A DNA stretch of 64,000 bases from Myotis daubentonii (GCF_963259705.1 NC_081844.1:12199715-12263714), one strand, 5' to 3'. Positions 1 to 16,385 are shown, counted from the stretch's first letter. Numbers and translations: made by a program. The notes: a model not told the origin generated them from the sequence alone.

Positions 1-4000
<4,000 letters not shown>

Positions 4001-4062
4001 CTGGGAATCCGTCAGCTGGAAGCGATCTTTGAAAGCCATGTACACGAGGAAGGAATTTACCC
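4001..4062 (-). CDS. DPYSL2: DPYSL2 coding exon 5
   Basis: The 62-nt exon follows the acceptor CTCCAG. It begins GG, completing the split glycine codon, and reads [20 protein letters not shown] up to the donor GTAAGA. The first base assignment needs care because four G follow the A of the acceptor. Only a cut after the first G keeps both the frame and the conserved KDHGVNS join. The exon ends on a complete codon (phase 0). It is too short for ORF listing in its own frame and was found from the protein. Confidence 0.96.
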
Positions 4063-4170
4063 CTGGAGGACAGACAAAATAGACAGACAAAATGCATAAC
4101 TATTACAGGCCATCCAAATAATCTGGAAGGGAATAAAAAAGTTACAATATTATGTGTATGTGTATATATA

Positions 4171-4305
4171 CAGTGTAGGCAAAAGTAGGTTCACAGTGGT
4201 GAGTATGGAAAAAGACATACAGGATATGATTATTACATTATCACAATAGCTTGTTAACTGTGTGTATGCTGTACTCACAACTGGAAACCTACTTTTGTCC
4301 CCCAC
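4171..4305. mobile_element. mariner-type MITE
   Basis: About 135 bp with imperfect terminal inverted repeats of about 30 bp around the core CAAAAGTAGGTT (left) and AACCTACTTTTG (right), preceded by TA. There is no transposase. The terminal sequence resembles mariner MITEs known in bats. Confidence 0.6.
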
Positions 4306-4439
4306 CCCCACATCATGCAGAGAGAAAGAGAGACAGATGGAGGCACAGAGAGAATGATAATGCAAATGAGGCAAAATATAAACAACTGGTAAATCTGGGA
4401 ATAAGGTGGGAAAGTTCTTTTTAGTATTCTTACAATTTT

Positions 4440-4610
4440 CCTCTAAGTTTAAAACTCTACCAAAATTAAAAGTTGCTGTTATTTGTACAACCATACACTC
4501 ACACAGCAGCATTATTCCAATACCAACGAGTGAAGCAACCCAAGTGTCCCCTGACAGATGAATGGATAAACACAATGTGGCACAGCCATCTAATGGACTA
4601 TTACTCAGGC
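4440..4610 (+). mobile_element. L1 3' region, left half
   Basis: AAGTGTCCCCTGACAGATGA followed by ATGGATAAAC and TGGACTATTACTCAGG is L1-derived (end of ORF2). The continuation is found after an insert, at 5371. Confidence 0.6.
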
Positions 4611-5370
4611 TCAAGCGGGATAGTAAGAAGCTAGGACAACTCCTTGGCGAGTAAAGTGGGGACACAACACACAGCTGAACAAACTGGCCGAGCAATTCCG
4701 AGCAGATACAGAAGGTCACTTTCTAAAGACAACACCTAGGTCTTAGTTGTATGTCAGCTCCAGGCCCAGAAAAGCAGCAAAACCAGGTGGGTGACACCAG
4801 GGCCAGCTGCAATGACTATTGACCCCTGTCCTGGCACTGGCCAACCAGTGGAGGCCAGGACAGAGCACACCTGGAAAAGCTGATGAATATTTTATTGAGA
4901 TCTTCCCCTAAGATCTGCCCTAAACCCTCAAAACAAAGGAGCCAGCCCGCCCTCTGGGAGTACCTTCCTCCTCCACCTCCCCCACAGGCGTGCATCTCCT
5001 AAACTCTAAGAGTCCCCAAGAGATTTTCGACCACGGGAGCAATGGGCAGTGGCAGCTCATCCCAGGTTAACCCCCTGAACCTGTCCCCAAGGCCCCCTTT
5101 TCTGTGACTGCAGTGAGCTGATTGCAACCCCACCTCAGCTCATTTCTTCCTGTAACAATTTTAGAGAATCGAAGCAGCCCCGCATAGACTCCCTCCTGTT
5201 GCTTCTTCTGTTCTAAACCTTTCCTTGTTTCACTGTCCCCAGAGATAACAAACATACTCTCACAATCACCTGGAGTCCTGTTGTGAAATCTTTTTTGCAC
5301 CAAGTCAAGAACCCACACACTACCAGCGCCTGAGGCAGACCCAGTCTGAGCCGGTCCCTTTTCCGGTAAC
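4611..5370 (+). mobile_element. LTR-like insert within L1 (unnamed)
   Basis: About 760 bp separate two halves of an L1. The right part looks like the R-U5 end of a retroviral LTR: a C/T-rich CTCCTGTTGCTTCTTCTG stretch and a final CCGGTAACA. I could not fix the left end or a target duplication, so class and limits are uncertain. No retroviral genes are present. Confidence 0.35.
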
Positions 5371-5740
5371 ATTCTGACACATGCCACAAACATGGATCAA
5401 CCCTGAGGGTATTATGCTCAGTGAAATGAGCCAGTCACAAAAGGACAAATACTGCAGGATTCCACTTACATGTCAAATTCACAGAGACAGGAAGTAGAAT
5501 GGCAGAAAATGGGGGTTGCCAAGGGCTGGCGGGAGGGAGAATGGGGAATTATTGTTTAATGAGAACAGAGTTTCCATTTGGAAAGGTGAAAAGTTCCAGG
5601 GGGGGGAGGGGGGGTAGTGGGGATGGTTGCTCAACAATGTAAATGTACTTAATGCCACAAACAGTACATTTACCATGGTTAAGGTGGTAAATTTTATGTT
5701 ATGCTGTGTTTTACCGCAATTAAAAGTTAATAAGTTTTCC
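5371..5740 (+). mobile_element. L1 3' region, right half
   Basis: ACATGGATCAACCCTGAGG, GCTCAGTGAAATGAGCCAGT and the following ACAAAAGGACAAATACTGCA are L1 3' sequence, ending in an AATTAAAAGTTAAT-rich tail. Confidence 0.65.
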
Positions 5741-6374
5741 CAACTTTTGTGACTTTAACAAGGCAATGAAATAGAAGACCTTATTGATGAAGATCTATAA
5801 TAGAAGTCTTTTCTGTGGTAAACAGACTGCCCTCCATGCTGCTGACTTTAAGAAAAGGTCCTTGAGTGTGACAAGCATATGTTGCCGTTCTCATCCTGGT
5901 ATTTTAGAGTTCTTGCCTCCCTAGTGCGAGAACAAATATCCCTGCCCAGATGGTAAACAACTGTATTGACAACCTCATAGCCTTGGAGCTTAACCCAGGG
6001 GTGCTGGTGGCAGTGCTGTGAGCTGCCTAAATTCAAGGCTCAGGACATCTCAGCCCTCCTCTGTTGCCAGGAAACAGTTGTTATGGTAACTCTCTTGGTT
6101 GAGTTAGACTGGATTCATTTATAAGTATCAAAAGTTAAATCTTGGCATTCTCAAAAGTGAGAAAGATCAAGGGTTAGCTACTTCCTGTTATGCTGGGCCT
6201 TCATGGTAGAAAGAATCTTAGGATATCTAGTACAAAACCCTCCTGTGAGAGTCTTTTTTATTTTTTATTGAAATTCAGAAAATTTAAGTGATTTGCCCAA
6301 GGTCACACAGCTAATTTGTGGAAGAGCAAAGCAATAAACCCAAGATTCTAGATTTCCATTTCGAGCTTCTTCTA

Positions 6375-6437
6375 CCGTATCTCTGGATATCTCTATATCT
6401 CTGGATATCTACCCTATCTCTGGATATCTACCATATC
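6375..6437 (+). repeat. Short tandem repeat, unit about 16-20 bp
   Basis: Several copies of ATCTCTGGATATCTA in a row with small length changes. Confidence 0.7.
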
Positions 6438-7193
6438 TATGTCTAGCAGCTTCCCTCCTGCCATTTTCTTCACAGCTCATGGAACTTCTGAGCTTAGAAA
6501 TCTCCAAACCCGAAAGCAATAGGTTCTTCCCCAACAGTTAAGATCCAATGAGGCCTACATGCGACCCAGGAGTCGAATCTAGTCTACAGCCAAGTTTAAG
6601 GGGTCCCTGTAAGACTATATAATTTGGCAACACCACCCAAAACCCCAAGCTTCCTCTGGATAACAGGGTCCCAGGGGCATTTTGAGGTAGTCAAGATCCC
6701 TCCAGCCGCCCTGGACATCTTTCAGAACCCAATCCTTGGAATCCTGCTCCCCAAAATAGTCTTAGGGATCAACAGACCCCTCAGGTTGTCCCACGGCCTC
6801 CTCACCCTCAAGTCTGTCCTGGTTCTTCCGGATTTGCAGGAAGAAGCTGTTCAAGTCCTCTACCCCAGGTCCCAGGCACTCTCCTGCGACTGCCCAGAAT
6901 CCTCACTGGTTCATCACTCCCCAACCTGGCTTGGGCACATGGTTCCCTCAAACCAATAAGATGCAAGCAGTTGTTACATAAGAGCAGGTCCCTGGAATAA
7001 GGCTCAGGTTCTCATATCAACGAAAGCTTCTTTGGCTGCCCTGGGTTTGGCTACCTACAATCAGCATGAGCTGCAGCCAAAGCCCTGTCTCCTCAGAGGC
7101 ACGGGTGAGGCCCAAAAGGGATCTATTAAGTACCATTCACAGAGCTTGTCTCCACAGGGCTGTGCCAGTTCATGACCTGAGGGTGCTGGGTCA

Positions 7194-7442
<249 letters not shown>

Positions 7443-7954
7443 TCAACCCTGAACAAGCCTTCTTGGTTTCAAAGTCGAGATGGTGATCTCTAGAATCAGC
7501 TTCTAAGAATCCACTTAAACCAGTTGACTACCCAAGAGGGAGAAAGCAGAAACTTGGCATGGCATGGTCAGTCCAGTGAAACCACGCATGAACTGCCCAG
7601 ATCTGATTTCCCAGCTCAAAGCCCCTGAAAGGACACACCTTGGGCACATTTCTTGGACAATGAGTCATTATGGACAATGGCAGTGTCAAATGGCCAGCCC
7701 GAGCTGCCAAACCCTTCCTTGTGTTAATAGCTGCTTGTGAGACGCCCCCACCAGACAGCAAGGAACTTGAAGTTGCTGGACCCCAGCCACACAGACAGAG
7801 CCTTTTAAAAGATCCCCAGCATATCCACTCTCTCATCACCACTCGTATTTCTGCAGCATGATACCACTTTGTAAATTAAGGGAGAGCTTTCATCATAAGA
7901 GTTCAAAGTGTTTTAAAACTGTGGTCATTGTTATATTATTATTGAGCTCGGCTG

Positions 7955-8105
7955 ATATGGAGACAGAGGACTCTGGAGTCAAGCTGACCTGAGGTTTTGG
8001 GTAAGCTACTTAACCTCCACTACCCCAGGTTTCTGTGCGGGTTTAAAATACGGGTATTTCGTACCATACACATTTGCCGTGAAGATTAATTCAGACAGCG
8101 TATCA
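7955..8105 (+). mobile_element. MIR
   Basis: The order GACTCTGGAGTCAAGCTGAC, GGGTAAGCTACTTAACCTCC, AATACGGGTATTTCG is that of the MIR core and 3' part. Confidence 0.6.
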
Positions 8106-8153
8106 ACCTTAAGTCACTCCCCTATTTAAATCTGCCAATGACTTCCTCTTGCT

Positions 8154-8376
8154 CAGCGGTTCTCAATCTGTGGGTCGCGACCCCTTTGGGGGTCGAACGA
8201 CCCTTTCACAGGGGTCGCCTAAGACCATCGGAAATCACATACATAATTACATATTGTTTTTGTGATTAATCACTATGCTTTAATTATGTTCAATTTGTAA
8301 CAATGAAATTGGGGGTCACCACAACATGAGGAACTGTATTAAAGGGTGGCGGCATTAGGAAGGTTGAGAACTACTG
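8154..8376 (+). mobile_element. hAT MITE, SPIN-like, copy 1
   Basis: A 223-bp element with terminal inverted repeats CAGCGGTTCTCAA and TTGAGAACTACTG and a perfect 8-bp TSD CTCTTGCT (8146-8153 and 8377-8384). The GGGTCGCGACCCC palindrome near the left end and the interior match the SPIN (Space Invaders) non-autonomous hAT family as I remember it. It interrupts an older L2-like repeat. hAT membership is certain, the SPIN name likely. Confidence 0.85.
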
Positions 8377-8600
8377 CTCTTGCTCTTCAGATAAAGACTA
8401 AAATCCCCAATAAGGTCTGCATGCTCCTGCCCAGCTCGGCCCATGACTGCCTCCTCCACATCGTCTTGGAGCATCGCCCCTTCCCACACTGTTCTCACTT
8501 CCTAAAATATCAGCCGCTCCCTTCTGCCATGGGGCCCTTGCACATGCTGTTTCCTAGGTGTTGGAGAGCTTTCACCCAGTTAACACGGCAACAGGAAGTT
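8377..8600 (+). mobile_element. L2-like fragment
   Basis: GATAAAGACTAAAATCCCCA, TGCTCCTGCCCAGCTCGGCC and CCCTTGCACATGCTGTTTCC follow the order of the L2 3' region. It begins before the SPIN-like hAT (about 8105-8153). Confidence 0.55.
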
Positions 8601-9264
8601 TACCAGATCTATTATTCCTCATCTTCCACACAGACACACTAAATTTCAAAATGAAATGACTTGTCCAAGGTCAAATCAAACTTGTGCAGCAAAGAAGATA
8701 AAGCCCAGGACTCTTGACGCCCTTAAGCAATGACTCATTCTTCTAAATAAAATATCAGATTTTCTACACCCAGGTAAGCAGTTCTCAGCTAAGAAAATGC
8801 CAGCCCAAGCAATGCTAGTGAGCTCAGGTTTCTGAAATGGATCAAATCTTGCAGATGCTGCTAAATTGGAATCAGCTGAGCTTGGCTCTGTATGTCTCAA
8901 AATGTGGGCCGGCGGGGGCGAGTTGGAGGGGTCAGTGGTGGGAAAAGGGGGACAGAGGTAATACTTTCAACCATAAAGAACTATAAAAAGAAATGTGGGC
9001 ATCTAAGCTGAATTTTCTCTTGACAATATTTACTTTTTATAAGTAGTAGTATATGCAATTAAATGGGTACATACATAGCTGGTACTGTAATACAATGATA
9101 TCTGATGAAAGCAATGAGGATGTGTGTACTTCTAATACAATCGTTCCATCTGTAAAACGCTAACAGAAACCCTGACAAAACAATTCCAGTATCTGTTCTT
9201 GTGTTTCCCTGCTTGGGAAGGAGGGCGGTGAGCAGTTTGGACAGACTCTCCCTAGTCACGCCCC

Positions 9265-9785
9265 ACACCCCTGGCTTGATCTCTATCCTTCCTCCAAACC
9301 ACTCTTCCTAAGCAGCCAGAAGGCTCCTAAACCTTTCATCAGGTCCTATCATTCCCTGATTAAATCCTTCAGAAACTGGCCACCATCTTCAGAGTAAATA
9401 TTCAAGCTCCTCCCTGGGCCATGTGCATCCAGTCCCGGCTCATCCCCCCACCCCCACCCCTCCATTCTGTCTGCCACCTGCCCCTGCTCTCCACCATCAG
9501 GCCACCCCAGCTGTTTTTTAGTCCCTGACCAGTCCAACCCCTCCCAAGCTCCAGGCCTTTGCGCAAACAGTACTCTCTCCGGAAATCCATTCCCTTGCTC
9601 TTTAGTCGGGCATCTCCTCCTCCTCATGGGACTAAATGTCACCATCCCAGGGCTGCATCCCATTTGCAGTTTCCATAATTTACTATCTCACTGCCCGCAC
9701 GAGGTTCCACACGCATCACAGCAGGGAATACGTGCTTGGATACAGTAAGTGCTCAACAAATGCTTTCAGCAAACGAAGGACTGTT
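9265..9785 (+). mobile_element. L2 3' region
   Basis: ATTCCCTGATTAAATCCTTC, CTCCAGGCCTTTGCGCAAAC and GTAAGTGCTCAACAAATGCT are L2 landmarks ending in the typical 3' terminus. Confidence 0.7.
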
Positions 9786-9892
9786 CCCCCCGACCCTGCA
9801 AGACCAGGTCAAACACAGAAGGAAGTGTTCTCCTGAGAACACATCTGGATTTTCCTGTTCAACCTCAAGAGTGTGTACGAACATCCTCACAC

Positions 9893-10025
9893 TCCAGGGT
9901 ATGAAAGCTACCTTGAGAGCTTATTAAAGCACAGGTCCCTGGCCATCACCCCAGGGTTCCAGGGTCTGTGGGTCTGGGCTGGGACCTGAGAATGTGCATC
10001 TTTAATAAGCTCCTTGGGAGCTAAC
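9893..10025 (+). mobile_element. MER5-type hAT-Charlie remnant
   Basis: The segment contains GAGCTTATTAAAGCACAG and TGGGACCTGAGAATGTGCAT, recognisable parts of the ancient MER5A/B consensus. The ends are decayed. Confidence 0.6.
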
Positions 10026-10562
10026 GGGTCTGCCTTCGCCCACCTGAACATCACTAAGGGGAGGTGGTTTCCCATTTACTGCTCCTGCACCTCTATCCAC
10101 TGTGCCCGTTTTACTGCACACAGCAGCATTATCCCTTACAAACACAGCGCGGTTCCCTGGCTGTCATACTGTGGCTTCCCTCCGTGTCCACAAACACTCC
10201 TGTAGTTGTGAACCCCTGAAAACTCAGGACAGATAAAGCTGAGGGCTTCAGAGGAATAAACACATTTCCTCTGGGAGCTCATGACACTCAAGAAACATGT
10301 CCACAAAAAGCTCCCACATGTTTTCCCACAGTTCTCCTTCCGTAGAAGCTCTCCCGGGAAGAGCTGGCCCAGGAACGGGGCAGAAGGTCATGCTCACTTC
10401 CGGAGGGAGCAGATCCCCATTGCCTTCCCTCTGGTGACTTCTAGGCTATCTGTCCCTATGAGCGCGGCTTCTGCCTTGCAGCTGACTCCTCCCACTCCTG
10501 TAAGACTGGAGGGAAAGCTCGCAAGCCCAGCCTCCTCCCCCGACCCCCCACCCAGCCCCCAG

Positions 10563-10770
10563 CAGTGAACAGAACACGGACTTGGGTTCAATGGGCCCGA
10601 GTTCAATTCGTGTTCTTGCTGCAGCACTCTCCTGCTGCACACGTTGTCTCTGGGAACTCTATTTCTCCGTATATAAAGCATGGGCATGAAGCCACCTGGT
10701 GTGCAGGGCGGCAAGAAGTAAAAGCACCTGGCAAAGAGCTGCCACCATTTTCATGCCCCGGGTGAGCAAT
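10563..10770 (+). mobile_element. MIR (degenerate)
   Basis: GGACTTGGGTTCAATGGGCC, followed by a Cys/Leu-free TTCTCCGTATATAAAGCATG segment in MIR order. Confidence 0.45.
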
Positions 10771-10959
10771 GGGAAACACCACTGAGGTGTCGGCAGCGAG
10801 CCCGTGAATCGGGTTTATGAGGGAGCCATCAACCTGCCCCAGGACCATGGCCTGAATTCAGGCGTGACAACCAGTGTGCAGAAGTGCTTTTATCTAGAAG
10901 ACACCAGCTATTTCCAAAGGACTGTGATTACTTCTCTTAAAACTGTCAAAAGACCCTAA

Positions 10960-11350
10960 ATTTCTAACAGTTTTATTGAGATATAACTCCCACACTAAAC
11001 AATTCCCCCATTTACACGGAACTATTCGATGGTGTTCAGTCTAGTCACAGAGTTGTGCAACCATCACCACCATCTATTTGTAGAGCATCACCCACAAAAG
11101 GGGAATTACCCAAAGAGGAAGCTCCGACCCATGAGCAGTCCTCCCTGGGCCCTCCTGGCCCTGCCAGTCCCGGCTGCAGGCAACCACTGATTTGCTTTCT
11201 GACTATAGATTTGCCTGTTCAGGAAATTTCATACAAATGGAATCACACAAGATGTGGTCTTTTGTGTCTGGCTCCCCACACTTAGCGTCATGTTTTCAAG
11301 ATCTGTCCATGTTGTAGCGTGTGTCAGCATTTCATTCCTTTCTATTGCCT
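10960..11350 (-). mobile_element. Ancient L1M-type 3' end
   Basis: Contains TTTTATTGAGATATAACTCC and CACAGAGTTGTGCAACCATC, hallmark strings of mammalian-wide L1M 3' ends, then ATACAAATGGAATCACACA. Decayed. Confidence 0.6.
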
Positions 11351-12261
11351 TGAGTGGTCCTGGAATCCTATTTTCTGTTTACTGGATATTGCAAGGTGTT
11401 AGACACGGAGCAAACAGGCTGCTGCCCTGGAATTTGTGGCATTTAAAGGACCCTGGCTTCTTACAACTTTTGTTTTGAGGTCATTGTAGAGACACATGCA
11501 GTTGTAGGAAATGATACTGTGAGATCTCAGACCCTGCCCCCAGGGGTAACATCCTTTAGAACCAGATCACAACGAGGAGGGCGACAAGACCCTACGTTTT
11601 TAAAAGGCCAGCAAAGCAGTTGGTATATCTGGTCAGCTCTCAAGGGGCCCTTTTTATTTAAAACATAGACGCTAAAAAGTCATCACCACTGTCCCTGTTG
11701 TGGAATAGCAGCGGCTGAGTGGGAACCACATTCTGTGGGAACGTCTACTGTGGGGTTAAGTATGTGGGGCAGAAAGAGGGGGGGGACTCCCTCCCACTAG
11801 GCCCCCACCCCCACGGCTCCGAAGCCTCACAGTCACACACAGGGCTGTTCTAGGAACTCCTGTAAGTCAGCACACACACCTCCCTCGCTCCCTGGGCATT
11901 CACTTCGTCAGAAGCGCCCATGTCCTGTCTCCCGTTCCAGAATCACCACTGCCTCATTCTGTAGTCCCCCACTTACCAGCAGCCTCTCCCCTTTCATCTT
12001 AGATAAATGAACAGATCTGAATTCAGAGCAAACCATCAAGGAGATGGCAACACACACCGCCGCTGGCTTATCTGTGGCCCTCCCACGCTGGCATCTATTC
12101 AGCAAAATGCCGGTGACCCATTCAGCAGGGAAGGGCTTTGTTGGTGCGAGATAAGAGCCCTGGGGAGCCCGGCCTGCCAGTTGGGATAACATGGTTTTGT
12201 TCTGGAAAAAGGCAGGAAAGGAAGAGAAAGCACCTGTCCGTGGGAATATGCAGAGAACCTG

Positions 12262-12440
12262 CAGAAGAGGGGGGTTCGGATGTGCGAGTGTCTGGCCAGC
12301 TCTGCCACTTACTCACTGTGTGGCTTTGAACAAGATGCTCAACCTTAGTGGCCTTCAGGCTCCTCATCTGTAAAAGGGGCTGATACTAGTGCCTCACCCA
12401 CGGGATTCCAGCAAGGTGAAATGAGTTAGTACGGGAGCTA
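12262..12440 (+). mobile_element. MIR
   Basis: CCACTTACTCACTGTGTGGC, CTCATCTGTAAAAGGGGCTG and GGTGAAATGAGTTAGTACG are MIR landmarks. Confidence 0.75.
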
Positions 12441-12586
12441 CTTAGGAGAGTGCTCCACACACACCAGCCCGAAGGCACAGTCACACCCTTTATGCGGGAG
12501 CCGCCAGGCATGCACCTGCATGAAGGAAGCATCCAGGTGCCTCTACAGCACAGGCTGGCGGGGATCGCTCCTGCCTGGCGCAAACA

Positions 12587-12891
12587 CAGCTGACCCTTGA
12601 ACTATGAGGGTTTGAACTGTGCACGTCCACTTATACGTGGATTTTTTTCATCGAACACAAAGTATTTTCTCTTCCTTATGATCATCTTAACATTTTCTTT
12701 TCTTTAGCTAAGAATTACATTATATAAGACATATAATATGCAAAATGTGTGTTAATCAACTGTTTAAGTTACTTCCAGTCAACAGTAGGTTATTAGTAGT
12801 TAAGTTCTGGGGGAGTCCAAAGTTATCCTTGGATATTTTTACTACAAGGGGGGTCAGCACCCCTAACCTCTGTGTTGTTCAGAGTCGACTG
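12587..12891. mobile_element. Tigger-family MITE (TcMar-Tigger)
   Basis: A 305-bp element with inverted ends CAGCTGACCCTTGAAC and GTTCAGAGTCGACTG, followed by TA. The interior is AT-rich. It resembles the widespread ancient mammalian Tigger-derived repeats that begin with the same end. Confidence 0.65.
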
Positions 12892-13282
12892 TATATTGCT
12901 TCTCCCACAGCGCAGAGGAGCGCTTCCCAAAGAGCTGGACTGTCCAGAACCTTTGTGCCCGATTTTCTCATCTACAGCATGACTGAATGTTCATGGTGCC
13001 GGAGAAGCCCTGGGAGCACAGCCATCCCAGCCAGACGCACTGTGGCCGCTTTAAAACCCCAGCCCTGCTCAACCAACAGATGTCTGTCTCTGTCTCTCTC
13101 TTTCTCCTCATCCCTCCCTTCCGTTCTCTCTAGAAATCAACGGGGGTCATGGGAGAGGGAAGCCAGTCCTCCTGCATGCTGGCGAGGGGCCCGGCTGCCT
13201 TAGGGTAACACTAGCCGAAGAAAGAGTGGCCAACTTTAACCTAAAGGTAATTCGTATACTTTCCAAGACGGGAATGATGCTC

Positions 13283-13475
13283 AAAATAATTAACGTGTAT
13301 TGAACACTTCCTGTGTGTCTGGTGCTTTCCCGTGCATCTCCCATGGTTTATCTCCTTTCATCTTTAGACCCGTCTCCTGATGTCAGAGCCAGGGTTGGCC
13401 CCAGTTTTCAGTTAAAGCAGCTGGGGGATGAGATGAAGTAACCTGCTCACGTTACTTAAAGCACACCCGGCAGAG
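13283..13475 (-). mobile_element. MIR (reverse)
   Basis: GTATTGAACACTTCCTGTGT and the following GGTGCTTTCCCGTGCATCTC are MIR in reverse. Confidence 0.5.
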
Positions 13476-14256
13476 AGGCTGACAGACAGAAGCTGTGCAA
13501 CATTCCCACCACCTGTGCCCCGGCCAAGGCAGGCCCTGCAGGAACTGGGGAAGGTGGTCCCTAATGTGTCCTTAGCCGGTGCCACCGCTGGGGCAGAGGT
13601 GGGCTGTGGCTGCAGAGCCCCTTCTCTTACCACCTGCTCTAGAGAGTGGGGAGGGGCGCTGAGTAGCGAAATGCAGCCTCATCCCTTTACTGTTTATAAT
13701 TACAGCAAGTGGTTCAACAATTCAATAAACAGAGAGGAAAACCGTGCAATTAGCCTAATTGTCCAGGCATAGCAACACGTGCTTCTAACTGCTCAAACCT
13801 GGAGGCACTTGAGTAATCGCTTATTTCTCCTTCCCAAACGTTCTCTAATGTAATCTTGCTTTTAAGACAAACGATATATTCATGTAAACCAAGTAGAGCC
13901 GAAAGCAACTGTTCCGCCTCCAGCAATCGCTGCTGGAATCATTAAGCCAGAATCTGGCAGGAATAGGGCTGAGGCAAGGCCCAGTAAAATGTGTATAAAC
14001 CAAACAAACAAACAAACAAACGCTTAGGTGGTCTGATGAGCAGCCAGCTTTGGAGGAAAAAAAGAGGTAAAAGATATAAGCCGTGCCCTTAAAATATTTA
14101 AAATCTAGTTGGGGAAAATACATTAAAAGGTAACATAGGAAGTGATTCTGCTTGATCCTTGGGCTCTGCCCTCTTCCCAGCCGATCCTTCCTCACAAGGC
14201 CTAGGAGGAGCTGAATGCTGTCAATGCCCCAAGTTCTTGCCTCCCATTTGCCTCTT

Positions 14257-14473
14257 TAATTTTTTTTTCTTTTATTGATTTCAGAGAGGAAGGGAGAAGG
14301 AGAGAGAGATAGAAACATCAATGATGAGAGAGAATCATTGATCGGCTGCCTCCTGCACACCCCCTATTGGGGATTGAGCCCACAACCCAAGCACGTGCCC
14401 TTGACTGGAATCGAACCAGGGACCCTTCAATCTGCAGGCCGAGGCTCTATCCACTGAGCCAAACCAGCTAGGG
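14257..14473 (-). mobile_element. Ves SINE
   Basis: tRNA-derived SINE with B-box-like GGTTCGATTCC (complement) and CT-rich tail. The near-perfect TSD CTCCCATTTGCCTCTT is at 14241-14256 and 14474-14488 (one base missing in one copy). Confidence 0.92.
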
Positions 14474-14861
14474 CTCCCATTGCCTCTTGGCCCACTACAG
14501 CCTTGCCCCACAATGTGCTCCTGGTTCATCCCATCCCTGTCCCGCACCCCCGACCGCCTTCCACAGCCACCGGGTGACCCCGCCGCATCACGGCCTCTCC
14601 CGTCCACACAGCCTCTGAAGTCTGCTCCGCCTGAGTGCTCCCTGGCTTCTCTCCCCTCGACAACACCTCCCCCCCATTTTCAATGCTGGTGTCCCCTGGA
14701 GCTCTGTCCAACCTCCTTAGCTTCCACTCACAGTTCTAACATTTACGCAAAAGGTACTGAGCTGGGGATCTGAACCGTGGAACAGTAGGCCCTCGTATGG
14801 CTGGCCCAGCTGGGGCTCCTTTCTGCCTACTCTTGCCTCACCTTCTCTCATTCCTCCAGCC

Positions 14862-15072
14862 CAGCCATGGGCAAACTACGGCCCGCTGGCCGGATCCGGC
14901 CCGTTTGAAATGAATAAAACTAAAAAAAAAAAGACCGTACCCTTTTATGTAATGATGTTTACTTTGAATTTATATTAGTTCACACCAACACTCCATCCAT
15001 GCTTTTGTTCCGGCCCTCCGGTCCAGTTTAAGAACCCATTGTGGCCCGAGTCAAAAAGTTTGCCCACCCCTG
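14862..15072 (+). mobile_element. hAT MITE, second family, copy 1
   Basis: A 211-bp element with inverted ends CAGCCATGGGCAAACT and AGTTTGCCC...CCCTG-type right end (TTTGCCCACCCCTG), a GGCCGGATCCGGCC palindrome near the left end, and a perfect 8-bp TSD CTCCAGCC (14854-14861 and 15073-15080). It has no coding sequence. The duplication length fits hAT. Confidence 0.88.
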
Positions 15073-15734
15073 CTCCAGCCATATCCTCTCTCTTCCCTCC
15101 TAATCTCTTCCCCATTCCTCTCTGCTTCCCGCACTCTTCCTCAATGCGTCTTGGGCTCAACACTCATCAGCTGCTGGGTTTGGGGACTAGAGCCCTCTTC
15201 AATCTCAGGCAAATCTCTGTGATAAGCAGCTGGAAGCAGGTGGGACCCACTGGCTGCAGCACCTGTCAGGGTTGGTTCCTGCTGCAAGAAGGAAGCTGCC
15301 CATCCAGAAGCTGGGCCCGGACACCTGGGGCTGCCCACACCTGCGGCCCATGCCCCCTGCCCACCGGACTCCCTGGGCCTGCTGGAACAAGGTTCCCCAT
15401 TTGTTGCTGGCAGAAGACTCTGGGGCTCCAGAAGCCAGGGCCAGAGACTGAGGATGGGAAAGGACAGGTAGGGGCGAGCAGAGAGAAGACTTCGAACCCA
15501 GTGCTATTTCTGATCTGAAGGTGACCTTGGAAAGCAATCTTCAGCTCTTCATTCCATTTTCACAATTTAGTACAGGCATAACCAGAGCTCCCCCTTTAGG
15601 AAAAGATATCCACCCACCCAGAAGTATTTTTCAATCAGAATGGAATGATTGATTGAACCTTGTTATAATTTCACATCACTGTTTGCCTTTATTTGAGAGC
15701 AAGAGATAGCAACAATATCAACCTCACATCGGTA

Positions 15735-15900
15735 TAGCTTTTTAGGGGAGGTCATAAAGGGCTATCACGTGCCTTAACTTACCTCATTTGCTGCTTAAAT
15801 TAGGTAGCCAGGATGGGTTCGCAATGCTCCTGTCACAGATGAGGAAACCGGGGCCTCGAGACTCGCCTGAAATCATGCACGAACTCACCAACAGCTGAAC
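15735..15900 (-). mobile_element. MIR (reverse)
   Basis: CACGTGCCTTAACTTACCTC and CAGATGAGGAAACCGGGGCC are the MIR 3' half in reverse. Confidence 0.55.
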
Positions 15901-16385
15901 CAAACCTGCCTTGTTTAAGCCTTTCCTAACCACCACCTTCTTGACTCACCTCAACCTTCCACACCTAAGCCTTTTCCTATCCTCAAAAACATATGCAGGA
16001 TCACTTAAGTGAACAGCTAATGAACTTTACCCAGTGGACAGAAGGGGAACAGCCAATGAGAGTCAATGAAAGTTAATTTGGGACACCAGATACAGAGCTT
16101 GTCAAAATGTCAGCAGCTCATAAAACCCTTTTCTTTGAGGCTTGGGGAAGCTTGCACATGGCCGGCTTGCATGCAAGATCAAAGGCCAGGCTAATGAAAT
16201 CTGTGTGTGGTGATGAAGGGTCGTTTATAATGTGTAAATCCTAAGAGTGACAAACCAAACACCGAGCAGAAAGAAATCCTCCCCTTGACTCATCAAAAAC
16301 AGCCATGGAGAGACAGGAAGAGCACAGCCCATCTGTAAGCAGCGTGGGGTCGACCTTCCCAGGGAGGGGCCCACCAGTCAAGGGT

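Noticed and set aside
4150..4719. 189-codon minus-strand frame
   Set aside because: It lies over a mariner MITE and an L1 fragment in antisense and has no protein similarity I can see.
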